Assembly: GCA_002095305.1 (NCBI GenBank)
Contig: MIEI01000055.1
Span: 1-33,084 of the forward strand
Direction of reading: 5' to 3'
DNA: 33,084 nucleotides
Source of the DNA: Pantoea brenneri
Lineage (GTDB): Bacteria; Pseudomonadota; Gammaproteobacteria; Enterobacterales; Enterobacteriaceae
In this document: piece by piece, positions 1-9,410 of the stretch
Position numbering within the stretch: the stretch's first letter is position 1
How the letters are laid out: every line of letters starts with the position of its first letter
Program-made: the position numbers and the translations under genes
Notes under the pieces: model-generated
Seen by the model: only the letters and a program-made list of their open reading frames with translations
Told to the model about the DNA's origin: nothing
Database searches by the model: none

Positions 1-130
1 ACCTTGACTAAAAATGACAAGGAAGTCAGCAACACTATGTCAAAGAAAAAATATTCTTTAAGTTTTTGTTTAATTTATTGTTTTTTTTATTTTTTACTGA
101 AAAATTACCTCAAGTACGAAAAAAATACGC
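1..130. other. AT-rich segment of unknown origin abutting truncated qmcA
   Basis: This 130-bp stretch is very AT-rich (long T and A runs) and unlike the GC-rich genes that follow. Homology to qmcA stops abruptly at about base 131. A 35-codon plus-strand frame (37-144) begins with lysines followed by a hydrophobic run, like the start of a membrane or exported protein, but it runs across the junction and out into antisense qmcA, so it is truncated if it was ever a gene. A TTGACT hexamer lies at 4-9. The source of this DNA is not recognisable; an insertion, a rearrangement or a contig-edge chimera would all look like this. Confidence 0.45.
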
Positions 131-475
131 ATTGGTCATGGTGAGGTTCAGAATAGCCTGCTCAAGATTGCTGACTTCATACGCGGCGCGTGCCGGGTCA
201 ACGACCTGAATAAAGCAGACCGCATCAATGGTAACGTTGGCGTTATCTTTGGAGATGATCTCTTGCGAGGGAATATCCAGTACCTGTTCCATCATGTTGA
301 TCTTACGACCGACACGATCCATGAACGGCACCACCAGGCTCAAGCCGGGTTGCAGCGTGCGGGTATAACGTCCAAATCGTTCAACCGTCCATTGAAAACC
401 CTGTGGCACAATCTTGACGGTCGCCCAGACAGCCACCAGCGCCAGCACGATCAGGGCAGGAATTACAGTTATCAT
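110..475 (-). pseudogene. qmcA: Truncated QmcA (SPFH/stomatin-family membrane protein), N-terminal fragment
   Basis: The product starts with a single N-terminal hydrophobic segment (residues 1-20), followed by the SPFH core start ([20 protein letters not shown]) and continues through the conserved [13 protein letters not shown] stretch. The normal protein is about 300 residues; here the match ends at about residue 115, after which seven unrelated residues lead to a stop in AT-rich DNA. Most of the SPFH domain and the C-terminal helices are therefore missing. QmcA is an inner-membrane protein associated with FtsH/HflKC-type complexes. The gene lies 57 bp downstream of ybbN on the same strand. 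The identity of the fragment is secure; the truncation may be real or an assembly edge. Confidence 0.85.
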
Positions 476-498
476 ACAACCTCCGCGTTGTCAGATGA

Positions 499-522
499 AC
501 GGGCCGAGTCGCTTCGGCCCGT
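499..522 (-). terminator. Hairpin between ybbN and qmcA
   Basis: A perfect 9-bp inverted repeat (ACGGGCCGA / TCGGCCCGT) with a 6-nt loop lies 11 bp after the ybbN stop codon. There is no clear U tract on either strand, so it may be a weak terminator or an RNA-stabilising stem rather than a full intrinsic terminator. Confidence 0.5.
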
Positions 523-532
523 GGTCCCGCCG

Positions 533-1390
533 TTAGTAGAGCAGCGAGTAAAGCTGGCGGCGATAGCGCGCGGCGAGGGCATCGCCGGTGCCCAGCGCAG
601 CCAGAATCTCCTGCAGCATTTTACGTGCCTGGCCATCGGCGGCGTTAAGATCGGTTTTGAGGAAGCTGAACAGCAGTTCCAGCGCCTCTTCATTACGGCC
701 GACCTGATGCAGCTGTAACGACAGTTTAGCAGCCAGCCCGGCGTTCGACGGATCGGCCTCCAGCTGGGATTGCAGCTGCTGGATCTCCGGGGTATCGGCC
801 GCCTGTTTCAGCAGATCGATCTGCGCCATCAGGCTCTGATAACGGGTATCCTGATCCTGTAACGGCACCGCTTTCAGCACTGCTTCCGCTTCATCGCTGC
901 GGCTCAGGGTGATCAGCACTTCAGCCAGCAGGAAACCAATCTCGCTCGATTGATTGCTCAGCTGCCAGGCCTCCTTTAACAGCGGCAGCGCATCCAGCGG
1001 TTTGCCTTCTTCCATCAGCGCCATCGCCTGCTGTGCTTTCAGCTCTTCTTCACGCGGCAGAACTTTTTCCAGCAGAGCGCGGATCGCCTCTTCCGGTTGC
1101 GGTCCCTGGAAGCCATCGACTGGCTGCCCGTTCTGGAACAGATAAACCGTTGGAATAGAACGCAGACCAAACTGCGATGCCACCATTTGCTCTCTATCGC
1201 AATCCAGACGGGCGAGAATAAACTGGCCGGCATATTCCTGCGCCAGCCGCTCCAGCACCGGCGTCAGCTCCTGACAATGCTGGCTGCGCTCAGACCAGAA
1301 GTAAAACAGCACCGGCAGCTGCATCGACTGCTCAAGCGTCTGCTGCAGGTTAGATTCGTTGATGTCGATTATCGAAGCATGTGGTGACAT
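533..1390 (-). CDS. ybbN: Chaperedoxin CnoX/YbbN
   Basis: The 285-residue protein has an N-terminal thioredoxin fold (about 1-110) followed by TPR-like helical repeats to the C-terminus, the architecture of CnoX, which holds client proteins under oxidative/hypochlorite stress and passes them to DnaK and GroEL. The active site reads WSERSQHC, so the first CXXC cysteine is serine, as I recall for the E. coli protein; this removes ordinary disulfide reductase activity. The C-terminus ([14 protein letters not shown]) matches the family end. I chose the start at 1390 rather than six codons upstream, because MSPHAS aligns with the E. coli N-terminus and an AAAGAGA-type ribosome site lies just before it. 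Confidence 0.95.
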   Translation of the reverse strand: MSPHASIIDINESNLQQTLEQSMQLPVLFYFWSERSQHCQELTPVLERLAQEYAGQFILARLDCDREQMVASQFGLRSIPTVYLFQNGQPVDGFQGPQPEEAIRALLEKVLPREEELKAQQAMALMEEGKPLDALPLLKEAWQLSNQSSEIGFLLAEVLITLSRSDEAEAVLKAVPLQDQDTRYQSLMAQIDLLKQAADTPEIQQLQSQLEADPSNAGLAAKLSLQLHQVGRNEEALELLFSFLKTDLNAADGQARKMLQEILAALGTGDALAARYRRQLYSLLY

Positions 1391-1469
1391 GGATAAGTCT
1401 CTTTGCAAAAAGTGTTTAAAGAATATGGGGCCAACTGGCCGCGCTTCAAGTTCTAATCAGGCCGCAAGC

Positions 1470-2243
1470 TCAATGGCTGCGCAAAATGCGATCCAGCATC
1501 CAGCCTGGCAGCAGGCGTTTCAGCAGGCTCATGGCATGTGCGACCAGCGTCACCGGATAGCGTAAACGCGGATGTTTGCTCTCGAGTGCATGACGAAGTT
1601 TAGGCAGAATGGCCTCCGGTGGCAGCGTAAAGCGTGCGGCAATGCCCGGATTACGCACCGGCTTATCCTGCTCGCCCTGCGTCACATTATCGGTGAAACG
1701 GGTGTGAATCGGCCCCGGTTCGATCAGGCTGACGCGGATGTTACTGGTGCGCAGTTCCAGCCGCAGCGCGTCGCTCCAGGCTTCCAGCGCGTATTTACTG
1801 GCGGCGTAAGCGCCCCGGCCTGGGGTAGAGATCAGCCCGAGCACTGAACTGGTATTAATAATCCGGCCGTCGCCACTGGCCGCCAGCGCGGGGATCAGCC
1901 GCAGCGTCAGTTGATGAACGCCGAAAAAGTTACTGGAAAACTGCTGCTCCAGCTGCTGACGGGAAAGGGTTCGTAACGGTCCGTAGAGACCAAAACCGGC
2001 ATTGTTAAACAGGCCTGCCAGACAGTTATCGCTGAGCGCAATGACCTTATCGGCCGCATTATCGACGCTCTGCGGATCGTCGAGATCCAGCTGAAGTCCG
2101 ATAAAACCCAGCGTCTCCATGCGCGCCACATCATCCGCTTTGCGACAGGCGGCGATCACCCGATAGCCGCGCGCCTGAAGATCGTGCGCCGCGACCAGGC
2201 CAATACCGCTGGAACAACCTGTAATCAGGATGGTTTTTTGCAT
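1470..2243 (-). CDS. ybbO: SDR-family NAD(P)-dependent oxidoreductase YbbO
   Basis: This is a classical short-chain dehydrogenase of 257 residues. The cofactor motif TGCSSGIG lies at residues 8-15, NNAGFGLYG follows in the middle, and the catalytic Tyr-Lys pair sits in the YAASK motif of GRGAYAASKYALEAWSDALR. It resembles E. coli YbbO, reported as an NADP-dependent aldehyde/retinaldehyde reductase. It starts 30 bp after the tesA stop codon on the same strand, so tesA and ybbO are probably co-transcribed. The C-terminus (LLPGWMLDRIL) is slightly hydrophobic and basic, which may mean membrane association. The physiological substrate is not evident from the sequence. Confidence 0.93.
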   Translation of the reverse strand: MQKTILITGCSSGIGLVAAHDLQARGYRVIAACRKADDVARMETLGFIGLQLDLDDPQSVDNAADKVIALSDNCLAGLFNNAGFGLYGPLRTLSRQQLEQQFSSNFFGVHQLTLRLIPALAASGDGRIINTSSVLGLISTPGRGAYAASKYALEAWSDALRLELRTSNIRVSLIEPGPIHTRFTDNVTQGEQDKPVRNPGIAARFTLPPEAILPKLRHALESKHPRLRYPVTLVAHAMSLLKRLLPGWMLDRILRSH

Positions 2244-2273
2244 TTCTTTACCCTTTTTGCGCGCCTGTTCGCG

Positions 2274-2900
2274 CTACGGCTGCTTAACTAAGGGAGCCAG
2301 CTCTTTTGCCATCAATCCGGCGATAAAGGGTTGGGCATCAGGATTGGGATGAATGCCGTCCTGCTGCATCCACTCCGGTTTCAGGTAAACCTGCTCCATG
2401 AAAAAGGGCACCAGCGGGATGCTGTACTGTTGCGCTAAGTAGGGATAGATGCCGCTGAACGCTTCGGTGTAGCGGCGTCCGTAATTGGCCGGCAGCCGAA
2501 TCTGCATCAGCAGCGGCTTCGCATTAGCGGCTTTAACATCATCGATTACTTTACGCAGATTTTGTGCAATGTCGGCCGGCGGGAAACCGCGCAGGCCGTC
2601 GTTACCGCCCAATTCGATTAACACCCATTGCGGCTGATGCTGCTTTAATAGCGCGGGCAAACGCGCCAGGCCTTGTGCGGCAGTATCGCCGCTGATGCTG
2701 GCGTTGATCACTCTGGGCTGCTGTTGCCACTGTTTATCCAGCAGGCTCGGCCAGGCCGCGGTGGCGGACATGCGGTATCCCGCGCTGAGGCTGTCACCCA
2801 GCACCATCAGGGTATCAGCGGCGGCAAGACGCGACACCAGCAAAAGAATCAATAACAGGAAGGGATAATGCCAGCGGAAAACATTGTTGAAGTTCATCAT
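2274..2900 (-). CDS. tesA: Periplasmic acyl-CoA thioesterase I / protease I / lysophospholipase L1
   Basis: TesA is an SGNH hydrolase exported to the periplasm. The N-terminus is a signal peptide with a hydrophobic core and an AAA-D cleavage-like site just before TLMVLGDSLSAGYR, the GDSL block with the nucleophilic serine. The GGND block and the DGIHPN block (Asp and His of the triad) follow at the expected distances. I chose the internal MM at 2900, ten codons inside the longest frame, because MMNFNNVFRWH matches the known E. coli start. The mature gene is about 208 codons, the family size. Its 5' end overlaps the divergent ybbA coding region by 33 bp, so the two genes share their start region on opposite strands. 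Confidence 0.95.
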   Translation of the reverse strand: MMNFNNVFRWHYPFLLLILLLVSRLAAADTLMVLGDSLSAGYRMSATAAWPSLLDKQWQQQPRVINASISGDTAAQGLARLPALLKQHQPQWVLIELGGNDGLRGFPPADIAQNLRKVIDDVKAANAKPLLMQIRLPANYGRRYTEAFSGIYPYLAQQYSIPLVPFFMEQVYLKPEWMQQDGIHPNPDAQPFIAGLMAKELAPLVKQP

Positions 2901-3554
2901 CTTACTAAGTCCGTCGGTCAGGGAGAGCATCAGTTAACCATCCTTACCGGAGTTGAGTTAGTTGTCAAACCAGCCGAGACGCTGGCGCTGATCGGCGAAT
3001 CGGGCTCCGGAAAGTCAACCCTGCTGGGGATTCTGGCCGGGCTGGATGATGGCAGCAGCGGTGAAGTCCATCTGCTGGGCCAGCCGTTACACCAGATGAA
3101 TGAGGAGCAGCGTGCGGCGTTACGCGCCCGCCAGGTAGGGTTTGTGTTTCAGTCGTTTATGCTGGTGCCGACCCTGAATGCGCTGGAGAACGTGCAGCTG
3201 CCGTCACTGCTGCGCGGCGACAGCGATCGCCAGAGCCGTGAACAGGCGCGGGAGCTGCTGACCCTGCTGGGACTGGGTGAACGCCTGCATCATCTGCCGG
3301 CGCAGCTTTCCGGTGGCGAACAGCAGCGCGTGGCGCTGGCACGCGCCTTCAGTGGCCGCCCGGGCCTGCTGTTTGCCGATGAGCCGACCGGTAATCTTGA
3401 CCGCAAAACCGGCGATCGGATTGCTGACCTGCTGTTTTCACTGAACCGCGATTTTGCCACCACCCTGATTCTGGTCACCCACGATGAGCAGTTGGCCGCG
3501 CGCTGCGATCGTCGCCTGCGGCTGCGTGACGGTAAATTGCGGGAGGAGCAATGA
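2868..3554 (+). CDS. ybbA: ABC transporter ATP-binding protein YbbA
   Basis: This 228-residue protein is a complete MacB/LolD-type ABC ATPase. Walker A (GESGSGKST) is at 43-51, the Q-loop is in FVFQSFM, the signature is LSGGEQQRVALARA, Walker B is LLFADEPTGNLD, and the switch His is in LVTHD. It pairs with the permease YbbP, whose start codon overlaps the ybbA stop (ATGA, 3551-3554), so translation is probably coupled. The YbbAP pair forms a type VII ABC exporter-like complex (MacB superfamily) in the inner membrane; recent work links the E. coli complex with TesA to release of hydrophobic compounds, which agrees with the divergent tesA neighbour, though I recall this rather than see it. Confidence 0.95.
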   Translation: MPAENIVEVHHLTKSVGQGEHQLTILTGVELVVKPAETLALIGESGSGKSTLLGILAGLDDGSSGEVHLLGQPLHQMNEEQRAALRARQVGFVFQSFMLVPTLNALENVQLPSLLRGDSDRQSREQARELLTLLGLGERLHHLPAQLSGGEQQRVALARAFSGRPGLLFADEPTGNLDRKTGDRIADLLFSLNRDFATTLILVTHDEQLAARCDRRLRLRDGKLREEQ

Positions 3555-5967
3555 TCTGGCGCTGGTTCTGGCGCGAGTGGCGATCGCCCTCGCTGTTAAT
3601 TGTCTGGCTGGCGTTGACGCTGGCGGTGGCCTGCGTGCTGGCGCTGGGTTCGATCAGCGATCGGATGGAGAAAGGTCTCAGTCAGCAGAGCCGTGATTTT
3701 ATGGCGGGCGATCGAACGCTGCGCAGCAGTGATGCCGTCCCGGCGGCGTGGCTGGACAAGGCACAGGCAACCGGGCTGACGGTCAGCCGCCAGCTGACGT
3801 TCATGACCATGACTTTTGCCGATCAGTCGCCACAGCTGGCGTCGGTAAAGGCAGTAGATGACCGCTATCCGATGTTTGGCACCCTGCAAACCCAACCGGC
3901 GGGCCTGAAGCCGCAGGCGGGCACTGCGCTGGCGGCACCGCGGCTGATGGCGCTGCTCAACCTGAAGGTCGGCGATTTGCTTGAGGTCGGTGATACCCGG
4001 CTGCGGATTACTGGCGAAGTGATTCAGGAGCCGGATGGCGGTTTTAATCCGTTTGAGATGGCGCCTCGACTGCTGATCAACCTGGCCGATGCTGCCAGCA
4101 CCGGTGCGATTCAGCCTGGTAGCCGCATCAGCTGGCGCTATAAGTTTTCCGGTAATCCGGAGCAGCTGGCGCGCTATGACCGCTGGATAGAACCGCAGCT
4201 CAAGGCTGACCAGCGCTGGATCAGCATTGAAAACTCAGAGGATGCGCTGGGGCGTTCGATGCAGCGCGCGCAGCAGTTCCTGCTGTTATCTGCGCTGCTG
4301 ACGCTGATGCTGGCGATTGCTGCGGTGGCCGTTGCCATGAGCCACTACTGCCGCAGCCGTTACGATCTGGTGGCGGTGTTGAAGACGCTGGGAGCGACCC
4401 ACGGCGCGTTGCAGAAGTTAATCATCGGTCAGTGGCTGGCGGTGCTGCTGCTGGCGGCGATGGCCGGCAGCCTGGTCGGGCAGGGGGTGGAAGCGGCGCT
4501 GATGGTGATGCTGAAGCCGGTGCTGCCAGCCAGCCTGCCGGCTGCCAGTTTCTGGCCGTGGATCTGGGCGGTCGGATCGCTGTTTATTATCTCGCTGCTG
4601 GTGGGACTGCGACCTTATCGTCTGCTGCTGGCGACCCAGCCGTTGCGCGTGCTGCGGCGTGATGCGGTGGCTAACCTGTGGCCGCTGAAATTCTATATTC
4701 CGCTGATGGCAGCGGTGGTGGTGGCGCTGTTAGCGCTGCTGGTGGGCGGCAGTAAAATGCTGTGGGCGCTGCTGGCAGGCGTGGTGGTGCTGGCCGGATT
4801 ACTGGCGCTGCTGGGCTGGGGCACGCTGCTGCTGCTGCGTCGGCTGGTGCTGCGCAATCTGGCATTACGGCTGGCGATCAACCGTCTGCTGCGCCAGCCG
4901 GGCATCACGCTGAGTCAGCTCTCTGCTTTTTCGCTGTCGTTTATGCTGCTGGCCCTGCTGCTGGTGATGCGCGGCGATCTGCTCGATCGCTGGCAGCAGC
5001 AGTTACCGGCCGACAGCCCGAACTTCTTCCTGCTGAATATGACTGCCGATCAGGTGCCGCAGGTGCGCAACTTCCTGCAGTCTCATCAGATTAAGCCGGA
5101 AACCTTCTACCGATTGCGCGGGTGCGGCTCAGCGAACTCAACGGCAAACCGGCCGATCCGACGCTGGATAACGCCCTGAACCGTGAACTTAACCTGACCG
5201 CGCTGGCGGAGCGGCCGGACCACAATCCGTTGGTCGCCGGAAGCTGGCCGCCCAAAGCGGGCGAAGTCTCGATGGAGGCGGAGCTGGCTACCCGCTTAGG
5301 GGTGAAGCTCGGTGACACCCTGACCTTTGATGGCGATACGCAAAAGTTCAGCGCCAGAATCACCAGCCTGCGTAAAGTGGACTGGGAGAGTCTGAAGCCG
5401 AACTTTTTCTTCATCTTCCCGCCGGGCGCGCTGGATAGTCAGCCGCAGACCTGGCTCACCAGCTTCCGAATGGAGGCCGATCCGGCGCTGCTGGCGGCGC
5501 TGAACCGCAGTTTTCCGACGCTGAGTCTGCTGGATATCGGCAGTATTATGCGGCAGATCGGCCAGGTGCTGACGCAGGTCAGCCAGGCGCTGGAGGTGAT
5601 GGTGATACTGGTCACCGCCTGCGGTGTGCTGCTGTTGCTGGCGCAGATTCAGGTGGGGATGCGTCAGCGTCGTCAGGAGCTGGTGGTTTACCGGACGCTG
5701 GGTGCCAGTAAACGGCTGCTGCGCACCACCTTATGGTGCGAGTTTGCGCTGCTCGGCGTGGTTTCCGGGGTGGCCGCCGCGATGGGCGCGGAAGCCGCAC
5801 TGTGGGGATTGCAGCGTAAAATCTTTGATTTCCCGTGGCAGCCTGACTGGACCTTGTGGCTGGCGCTGCCGTTATCCGGCGCGCTGTTATTGTCGCTGTG
5901 CGGTGGCTGGCTCGGGGTGCGGTTACTGAAGGGCAAAGCGCTGTTCAGGAAGTTTGATGCGGCATAA
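3551..5967 (+). pseudogene. ybbP: ABC transporter permease YbbP, interrupted by a 1-nt frameshift
   Basis: Two frames together encode one FtsX/MacB-type permease. The first (3551-5179) holds an N-terminal membrane helix, a periplasmic domain and a first helix bundle. The second carries the family C-terminus, including VDWESLKPNFFFIFPPGALD and the last FtsX domain. At 5110/5111 the reading TAC-CGA should be TAC-CCG: restoring one C gives FYPIARVRLSELNG and an 805-residue protein, matching the ~804 residues of E. coli YbbP. No other lesion is seen. The loss is in a short C run, so a sequencing error is a strong alternative to true inactivation. It is co-transcribed with ybbA. Confidence 0.9.
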
Positions 5968-6286
5968 GGGGAGGGCTGGGTGCAGGGCGTTCAGCCTGCA
6001 TCCGGTCGTCATCCAGAATGCATTAGCGCTCACAGCGCGCGACGATAAGGTGTTAGCTCAGGGAGCATCCGCCCTTCGCAAAGACGCAAAAATGCCATCC
6101 CTGGCAGGCTCAGCGCGGGCGATTACGCTCCTCATCTCTGAGGTGCGCCCGTAGCCGGGCCAACGCTTTGCGTTGTTCAAAAACGCATCCGGCGTTTTTG
6201 TCACTGGCCCGCTATGCTGTGCGCTCCCCTCGCGTTGCGCTTCTCAGCCGCCTGACAATGCCATCAGCAGGCTTTGGTGCGGAGGA
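5968..6286. other. Structured intergenic region between ybbP and purK
   Basis: No convincing gene lies in these 319 bp between the convergent ybbP and purK. The sequence is rich in inverted repeats. At 6157-6210 an outer GGGCCA/TGGCCC pair encloses two perfect hairpins: CAACGC-TTT-GCGTTG (6161-6175) and a 9-bp stem around 6178-6200 with a 5-nt loop. Short frames read from here lack family resemblance. It may be a lineage-specific intergenic repeat (REP/ERIC-like in style, but not the classical ERIC sequence) or a bidirectional terminator region. Confidence 0.4.
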
Positions 6287-7351
6287 TTACAGTTTTTCAA
6301 TCGCCCAGGCGATGCCACTGGCGTACTCTGCCGGTAGCAGAGGGACCAGCGCGTTGAGGGCAGCCCTGAGTCGATCTGTATCGCTGTCGGTCAGATTGAG
6401 GTGCCCGACCTTACGGCCCGGGCGCACCTCTTTGTCATACCAGTGCAGGTGCACCAGCGGCTGCTGCAACCAGTCAGGGTTGACGGCAGTGCCAATCAGA
6501 TTGACCATCGCCGACGGCGCAAACACCACCGGTTGCGGCAGGGGCAGCGCCAGAATCGCCCGCAGATGCAGCTCGAACTGGCTGATGGAGGCACCATTCT
6601 GCGTCCAGTGGCCGCTGTTATGCACCCGCGGAGCCAGTTCGTTAATCAGCAATCCGTCCGGGGTGACAAAACACTCCATCGCCATCACGCCGACGTAGTT
6701 CAGTTCCTGCATGATGGCGCTCAGCATCGCTTCCGCCTGCTGCTGTTGCGCCTGATCCGCCTGGGGCAACGCCACGCTGGTGCGCAGAATGCCGTCCTGA
6801 TGCAGATTGTGCGTCAGCGGATAGAACACCGTGCTGCCATCATGGCCGCGCGCGCCGACCAGCGACACTTCGCCGGAGAAATTAATGCCCTGTTCGACGA
6901 TGCATTCGCCATAGCACTCTTCCGGCAGTGCATCGGTTTCGCCAGCACGCAAACGCCACTGACCACGACCGTCATAACCCCCGGTGCGGCGCTTCACAAT
7001 CGCCAGTTCGCCGAGTGAGGCAAATACCGACGGCCATTCGGCTTTGTCGGCCAGCAACTGCCACGGCGCAGTGGCGAGATGGAGCTGATCCAGCAGCTGT
7101 TTCTGGGTCAGGCGATCGGCCAGCCGCGGAAATATATCGCGGTTCACAAACGCCGGATGACTCGCCAGTTCGCGGGTCAGCGCGGTTTCCGGCCAGCGCT
7201 CAATTTCGGCGGTGATCACGCTGTCGGCCATTGGCAGGGCAGCCGGATCGGCATCCAGACCTACCGGATAAACCGCGATCCCCAGCGGTTCACCCGCCTG
7301 GCGCAGCATACGGCCTAACTGACCGTTACCGAGGACGCAAACCGGCTTCAT
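6287..7351 (-). CDS. purK: 5-(carboxyamino)imidazole ribonucleotide synthase PurK
   Basis: PurK uses ATP and bicarbonate to carboxylate AIR to N5-CAIR in de novo purine synthesis. The 354-residue product has the ATP-grasp layout: pre-ATP-grasp motif [20 protein letters not shown] at the N-terminus, [13 protein letters not shown] in the ATP-binding lid, [21 protein letters not shown], and the metal/phosphate region [16 protein letters not shown]. The length is typical. The start codon overlaps the purE stop (ATGA, 7348-7351), so it is the second gene of the purEK operon and translationally coupled to it. Confidence 0.97.
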   Translation of the reverse strand: MKPVCVLGNGQLGRMLRQAGEPLGIAVYPVGLDADPAALPMADSVITAEIERWPETALTRELASHPAFVNRDIFPRLADRLTQKQLLDQLHLATAPWQLLADKAEWPSVFASLGELAIVKRRTGGYDGRGQWRLRAGETDALPEECYGECIVEQGINFSGEVSLVGARGHDGSTVFYPLTHNLHQDGILRTSVALPQADQAQQQQAEAMLSAIMQELNYVGVMAMECFVTPDGLLINELAPRVHNSGHWTQNGASISQFELHLRAILALPLPQPVVFAPSAMVNLIGTAVNPDWLQQPLVHLHWYDKEVRPGRKVGHLNLTDSDTDRLRAALNALVPLLPAEYASGIAWAIEKL

Positions 7352-7857
7352 GCCTCCTCCCGTGGATCAGGATGATTCAGCACTTCATCGGTCTGGCTCT
7401 GACGCCAGTTCGCCAGTCGTGAACGCAGCGCGTCGTCATGAATCGCCAGAATCTGCGCAGCCAGCAGCCCGGCATTGGCGGCACCGGCTTTACCAATCGC
7501 CAGCGTACCGACCGGAATTCCGCGCGGCATCTGCACAATCGAATAGAGGCTATCGACGCCGCTCAGCGCCGCGCTCTGAACCGGCACGCCCAGTACCGGC
7601 AGCAGGGTTTTAGCCGCCAGCATACCTGGCAGATGTGCTGCGCCACCCGCGCCAGCAATGATGACCTGAAAACCCCGCTCAGCGGCGGTTTCGGCAAAGC
7701 TGAACAGTTTATCCGGCGTACGGTGTGCAGAAACCACTTCAACATGGAAGGGCACGTCGAGGCTGGTAAGAATTTCAGCAGTGAACTGCATGGTGGACCA
7801 GTCACTTTTGGAACCCATAACAATCGCGATGCGGGCCGGGGCGGCGTTGGATGACAT
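7348..7857 (-). CDS. purE: N5-CAIR mutase PurE
   Basis: PurE moves the carboxylate of N5-CAIR to give CAIR, the step after PurK. The 169-residue protein is the class I form. The [10 protein letters not shown] motif near the N-terminus, SAHRTPD in the middle with the catalytic His, and the [16 protein letters not shown] motif are all present. It is the first gene of purEK, on the minus strand, preceded by a promoter overlapped by a PurR box at 7943-7958. Confidence 0.97.
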   Translation of the reverse strand: MSSNAAPARIAIVMGSKSDWSTMQFTAEILTSLDVPFHVEVVSAHRTPDKLFSFAETAAERGFQVIIAGAGGAAHLPGMLAAKTLLPVLGVPVQSAALSGVDSLYSIVQMPRGIPVGTLAIGKAGAANAGLLAAQILAIHDDALRSRLANWRQSQTDEVLNHPDPREEA

Positions 7858-7920
7858 GCGGTCAACTCCTGTGAATGAACAAACAGACCTGGCCGGGCGG
7901 ACAGGTTTTGAAGGGCACAG

Positions 7921-7958
7921 AGAATAGCATGAGAAGAGAGCAAGGAAAACGGTTGCGT
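7921..7958 (-). promoter_or_regulatory. purEK promoter with PurR operator
   Basis: On the minus strand ACGCAACCGTTTTCCT (7958-7943) fits the PurR consensus ANGCAANCGNTTNCNT at every fixed position. A TATTCT -10 hexamer lies at 7926-7921, 17 bp from a TTTTCC -35-like element inside the operator, so the bound repressor would cover the -35 region, as remembered for E. coli purE. This predicts repression of purEK by PurR with hypoxanthine/guanine. Confidence 0.85.
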
Positions 7959-7987
7959 CGGGCTAAACACGCGGATTTACCCGACGA

Positions 7988-8704
7988 TTAAAAGTCAAAA
8001 TCGATCAGCTGAATCCCGCTGGCGTCGAGCTGAATCATCGATCCCCGACTGTGCCAGGCCCCCAGCACCGCCCGTTGCGCGGTTTCACCCTGCAGCGTCA
8101 GCTGATGAATGGCCGGACGGTGAGTATGACCGTGGATCAGCAAACGTACCTGCTGGCGCAGCAGGGTAGCGATCACCGCGTCGTGGTTCACATCCATGAT
8201 GGTCTGGGACTTATGCTGATTGGCTTGTTTGCTGTCGGCGCGCATCCGGGCGGCGATGCGTTTGCGCAGCCGCAGCGGTAACGCCAGAAACAGTCGCTGG
8301 ATCCACCGGTTATGGACTTTGGCACGAAAGCGCAGATAGCCGGCGTCGTCGGTGCAGAGCGTATCGCCATGCATGATCAGCAGACGGTGGCCGTAGAGCG
8401 TCAGCACCTGTTCTTCAGGCAGCAGCGTCATGCCGCTGGCGCGGGCGAAGCGCTGGCCAATCAGGAAATCGCGGTTGCCGTGAATAAAGTAGACCGGAAC
8501 GGAGAGGGCGCGCAGGGCGCTGGCAACCTGCTGATGCAGCGGATTGGGATCGTCGTCACCAATCCAGGCTTCAAACAGATCGCCAAGAATATAGAGCGCG
8601 TCGCAGTGTGGCGCTTCGCGCTGTAAAAAATGCAGAAAACCGGCGGTGATCGCCGGTTCTTCCTGACACAGATGGAGATCTGCGATAAACAGGGTGCGCG
8701 ACAT
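7988..8704 (-). CDS. lpxH: UDP-2,3-diacylglucosamine diphosphatase LpxH
   Basis: LpxH cleaves UDP-2,3-diacylglucosamine to lipid X in lipid A synthesis at the inner face of the inner membrane. The 238-residue product has the calcineurin-like metallophosphoesterase blocks: FIADLHL (Asp9, His11), [37 protein letters not shown], and [10 protein letters not shown] near the C-terminus. The length is that of the family. The start overlaps the ppiB stop by one base (TAATG), so lpxH is the downstream gene of a ppiB-lpxH operon. Confidence 0.97.
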   Translation of the reverse strand: MSRTLFIADLHLCQEEPAITAGFLHFLQREAPHCDALYILGDLFEAWIGDDDPNPLHQQVASALRALSVPVYFIHGNRDFLIGQRFARASGMTLLPEEQVLTLYGHRLLIMHGDTLCTDDAGYLRFRAKVHNRWIQRLFLALPLRLRKRIAARMRADSKQANQHKSQTIMDVNHDAVIATLLRQQVRLLIHGHTHRPAIHQLTLQGETAQRAVLGAWHSRGSMIQLDASGIQLIDFDF

Positions 8705-9198
8705 TACTCGCTGACAGTGACTTTCTGGATGATAACGTCATCTTTTGGCACATCCTGGTGCATGCCACTGCGGCCAGTTGAAACACCTTTGATCTTCTCG
8801 ACCACGTCCATGCCTTCAACCACTTCAGCGAACACACAGTAACCCCAGCCTTGTACGCTTTCGTCACGGAAGTTCAGGAAGTCGTTGTCAGCCACGTTGA
8901 TGAAAAACTGTGCGGTCGCAGAGTGCGGTGCAGAGGTACGTGCCATTGCCAGCGTACCTTTGGTATTTTTCAGGCCATTGTTGGCTTCGTTCTGGATTTC
9001 ATCTTTGGTGGCTTTCTGCTTCATGCCCGGCTCGAAGCCGCCGCCCTGAATCATAAAGCCGTTGATTACCCGGTGGAAAATGGTGTTGTCGTAGAAACCT
9101 TCACGGCAGTAATCCAGGAAGTTCTTTACGGTTGCCGGCGCTTTATCATCGAAGGTTTTGATTACGATATCGCCATGGTTCGTCTGGAAAGTTACCAT
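8704..9198 (-). CDS. ppiB: Cytosolic peptidyl-prolyl cis-trans isomerase B (cyclophilin)
   Basis: A 164-residue single-domain cyclophilin without a signal peptide, so cytoplasmic. The conserved blocks [54 protein letters not shown] and [18 protein letters not shown] contain the catalytic Arg (FHRV) and the substrate pocket residues. It is divergent from cysS and precedes lpxH with a 1-nt overlap. A GATATAAGA-type -10 candidate lies in the 9270-9285 region on the minus strand, near a perfect TGACGCGTCA palindrome at 9295-9304 whose role is unknown. Confidence 0.97.
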   Translation of the reverse strand: MVTFQTNHGDIVIKTFDDKAPATVKNFLDYCREGFYDNTIFHRVINGFMIQGGGFEPGMKQKATKDEIQNEANNGLKNTKGTLAMARTSAPHSATAQFFINVADNDFLNFRDESVQGWGYCVFAEVVEGMDVVEKIKGVSTGRSGMHQDVPKDDVIIQKVTVSE

Positions 9199-9410
9199 TT
9201 TTGTCGTCCTGTAAAGGTTGTCGTCAGTTGCTGAGGCCGCTTCATCGGTCGGCGTGCCCCTTTTTGTCGACCGTTCTTATATCATAATTTCTGATGACGC
9301 GTCAGCAGCGCGGCGCAGTTGGCTTGCTTTGCGTCGCGCGAGCGATAAAAATACGGCACAATGTCTGGATACTTAAAAGTGTCAACCACACGCCAATACG
9401 GAACCGTTCA

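Noticed and set aside
4432..5094. Long antisense and alternative-frame ORFs inside ybbP
   Set aside because: Ala/Gly/Pro-rich shadows of a high-GC membrane-protein gene.
9295..9304. TGACGCGTCA palindrome between ppiB and cysS as a specific regulator site
   Set aside because: It is a perfect 10-bp palindrome, but too short and without a recognised consensus to assign a regulator.
9294..9410. N-terminal extension of CysS by 39 residues
   Set aside because: The extension is unrelated to the family; MLKIYNTL is the conserved start and gives the standard length of 461.
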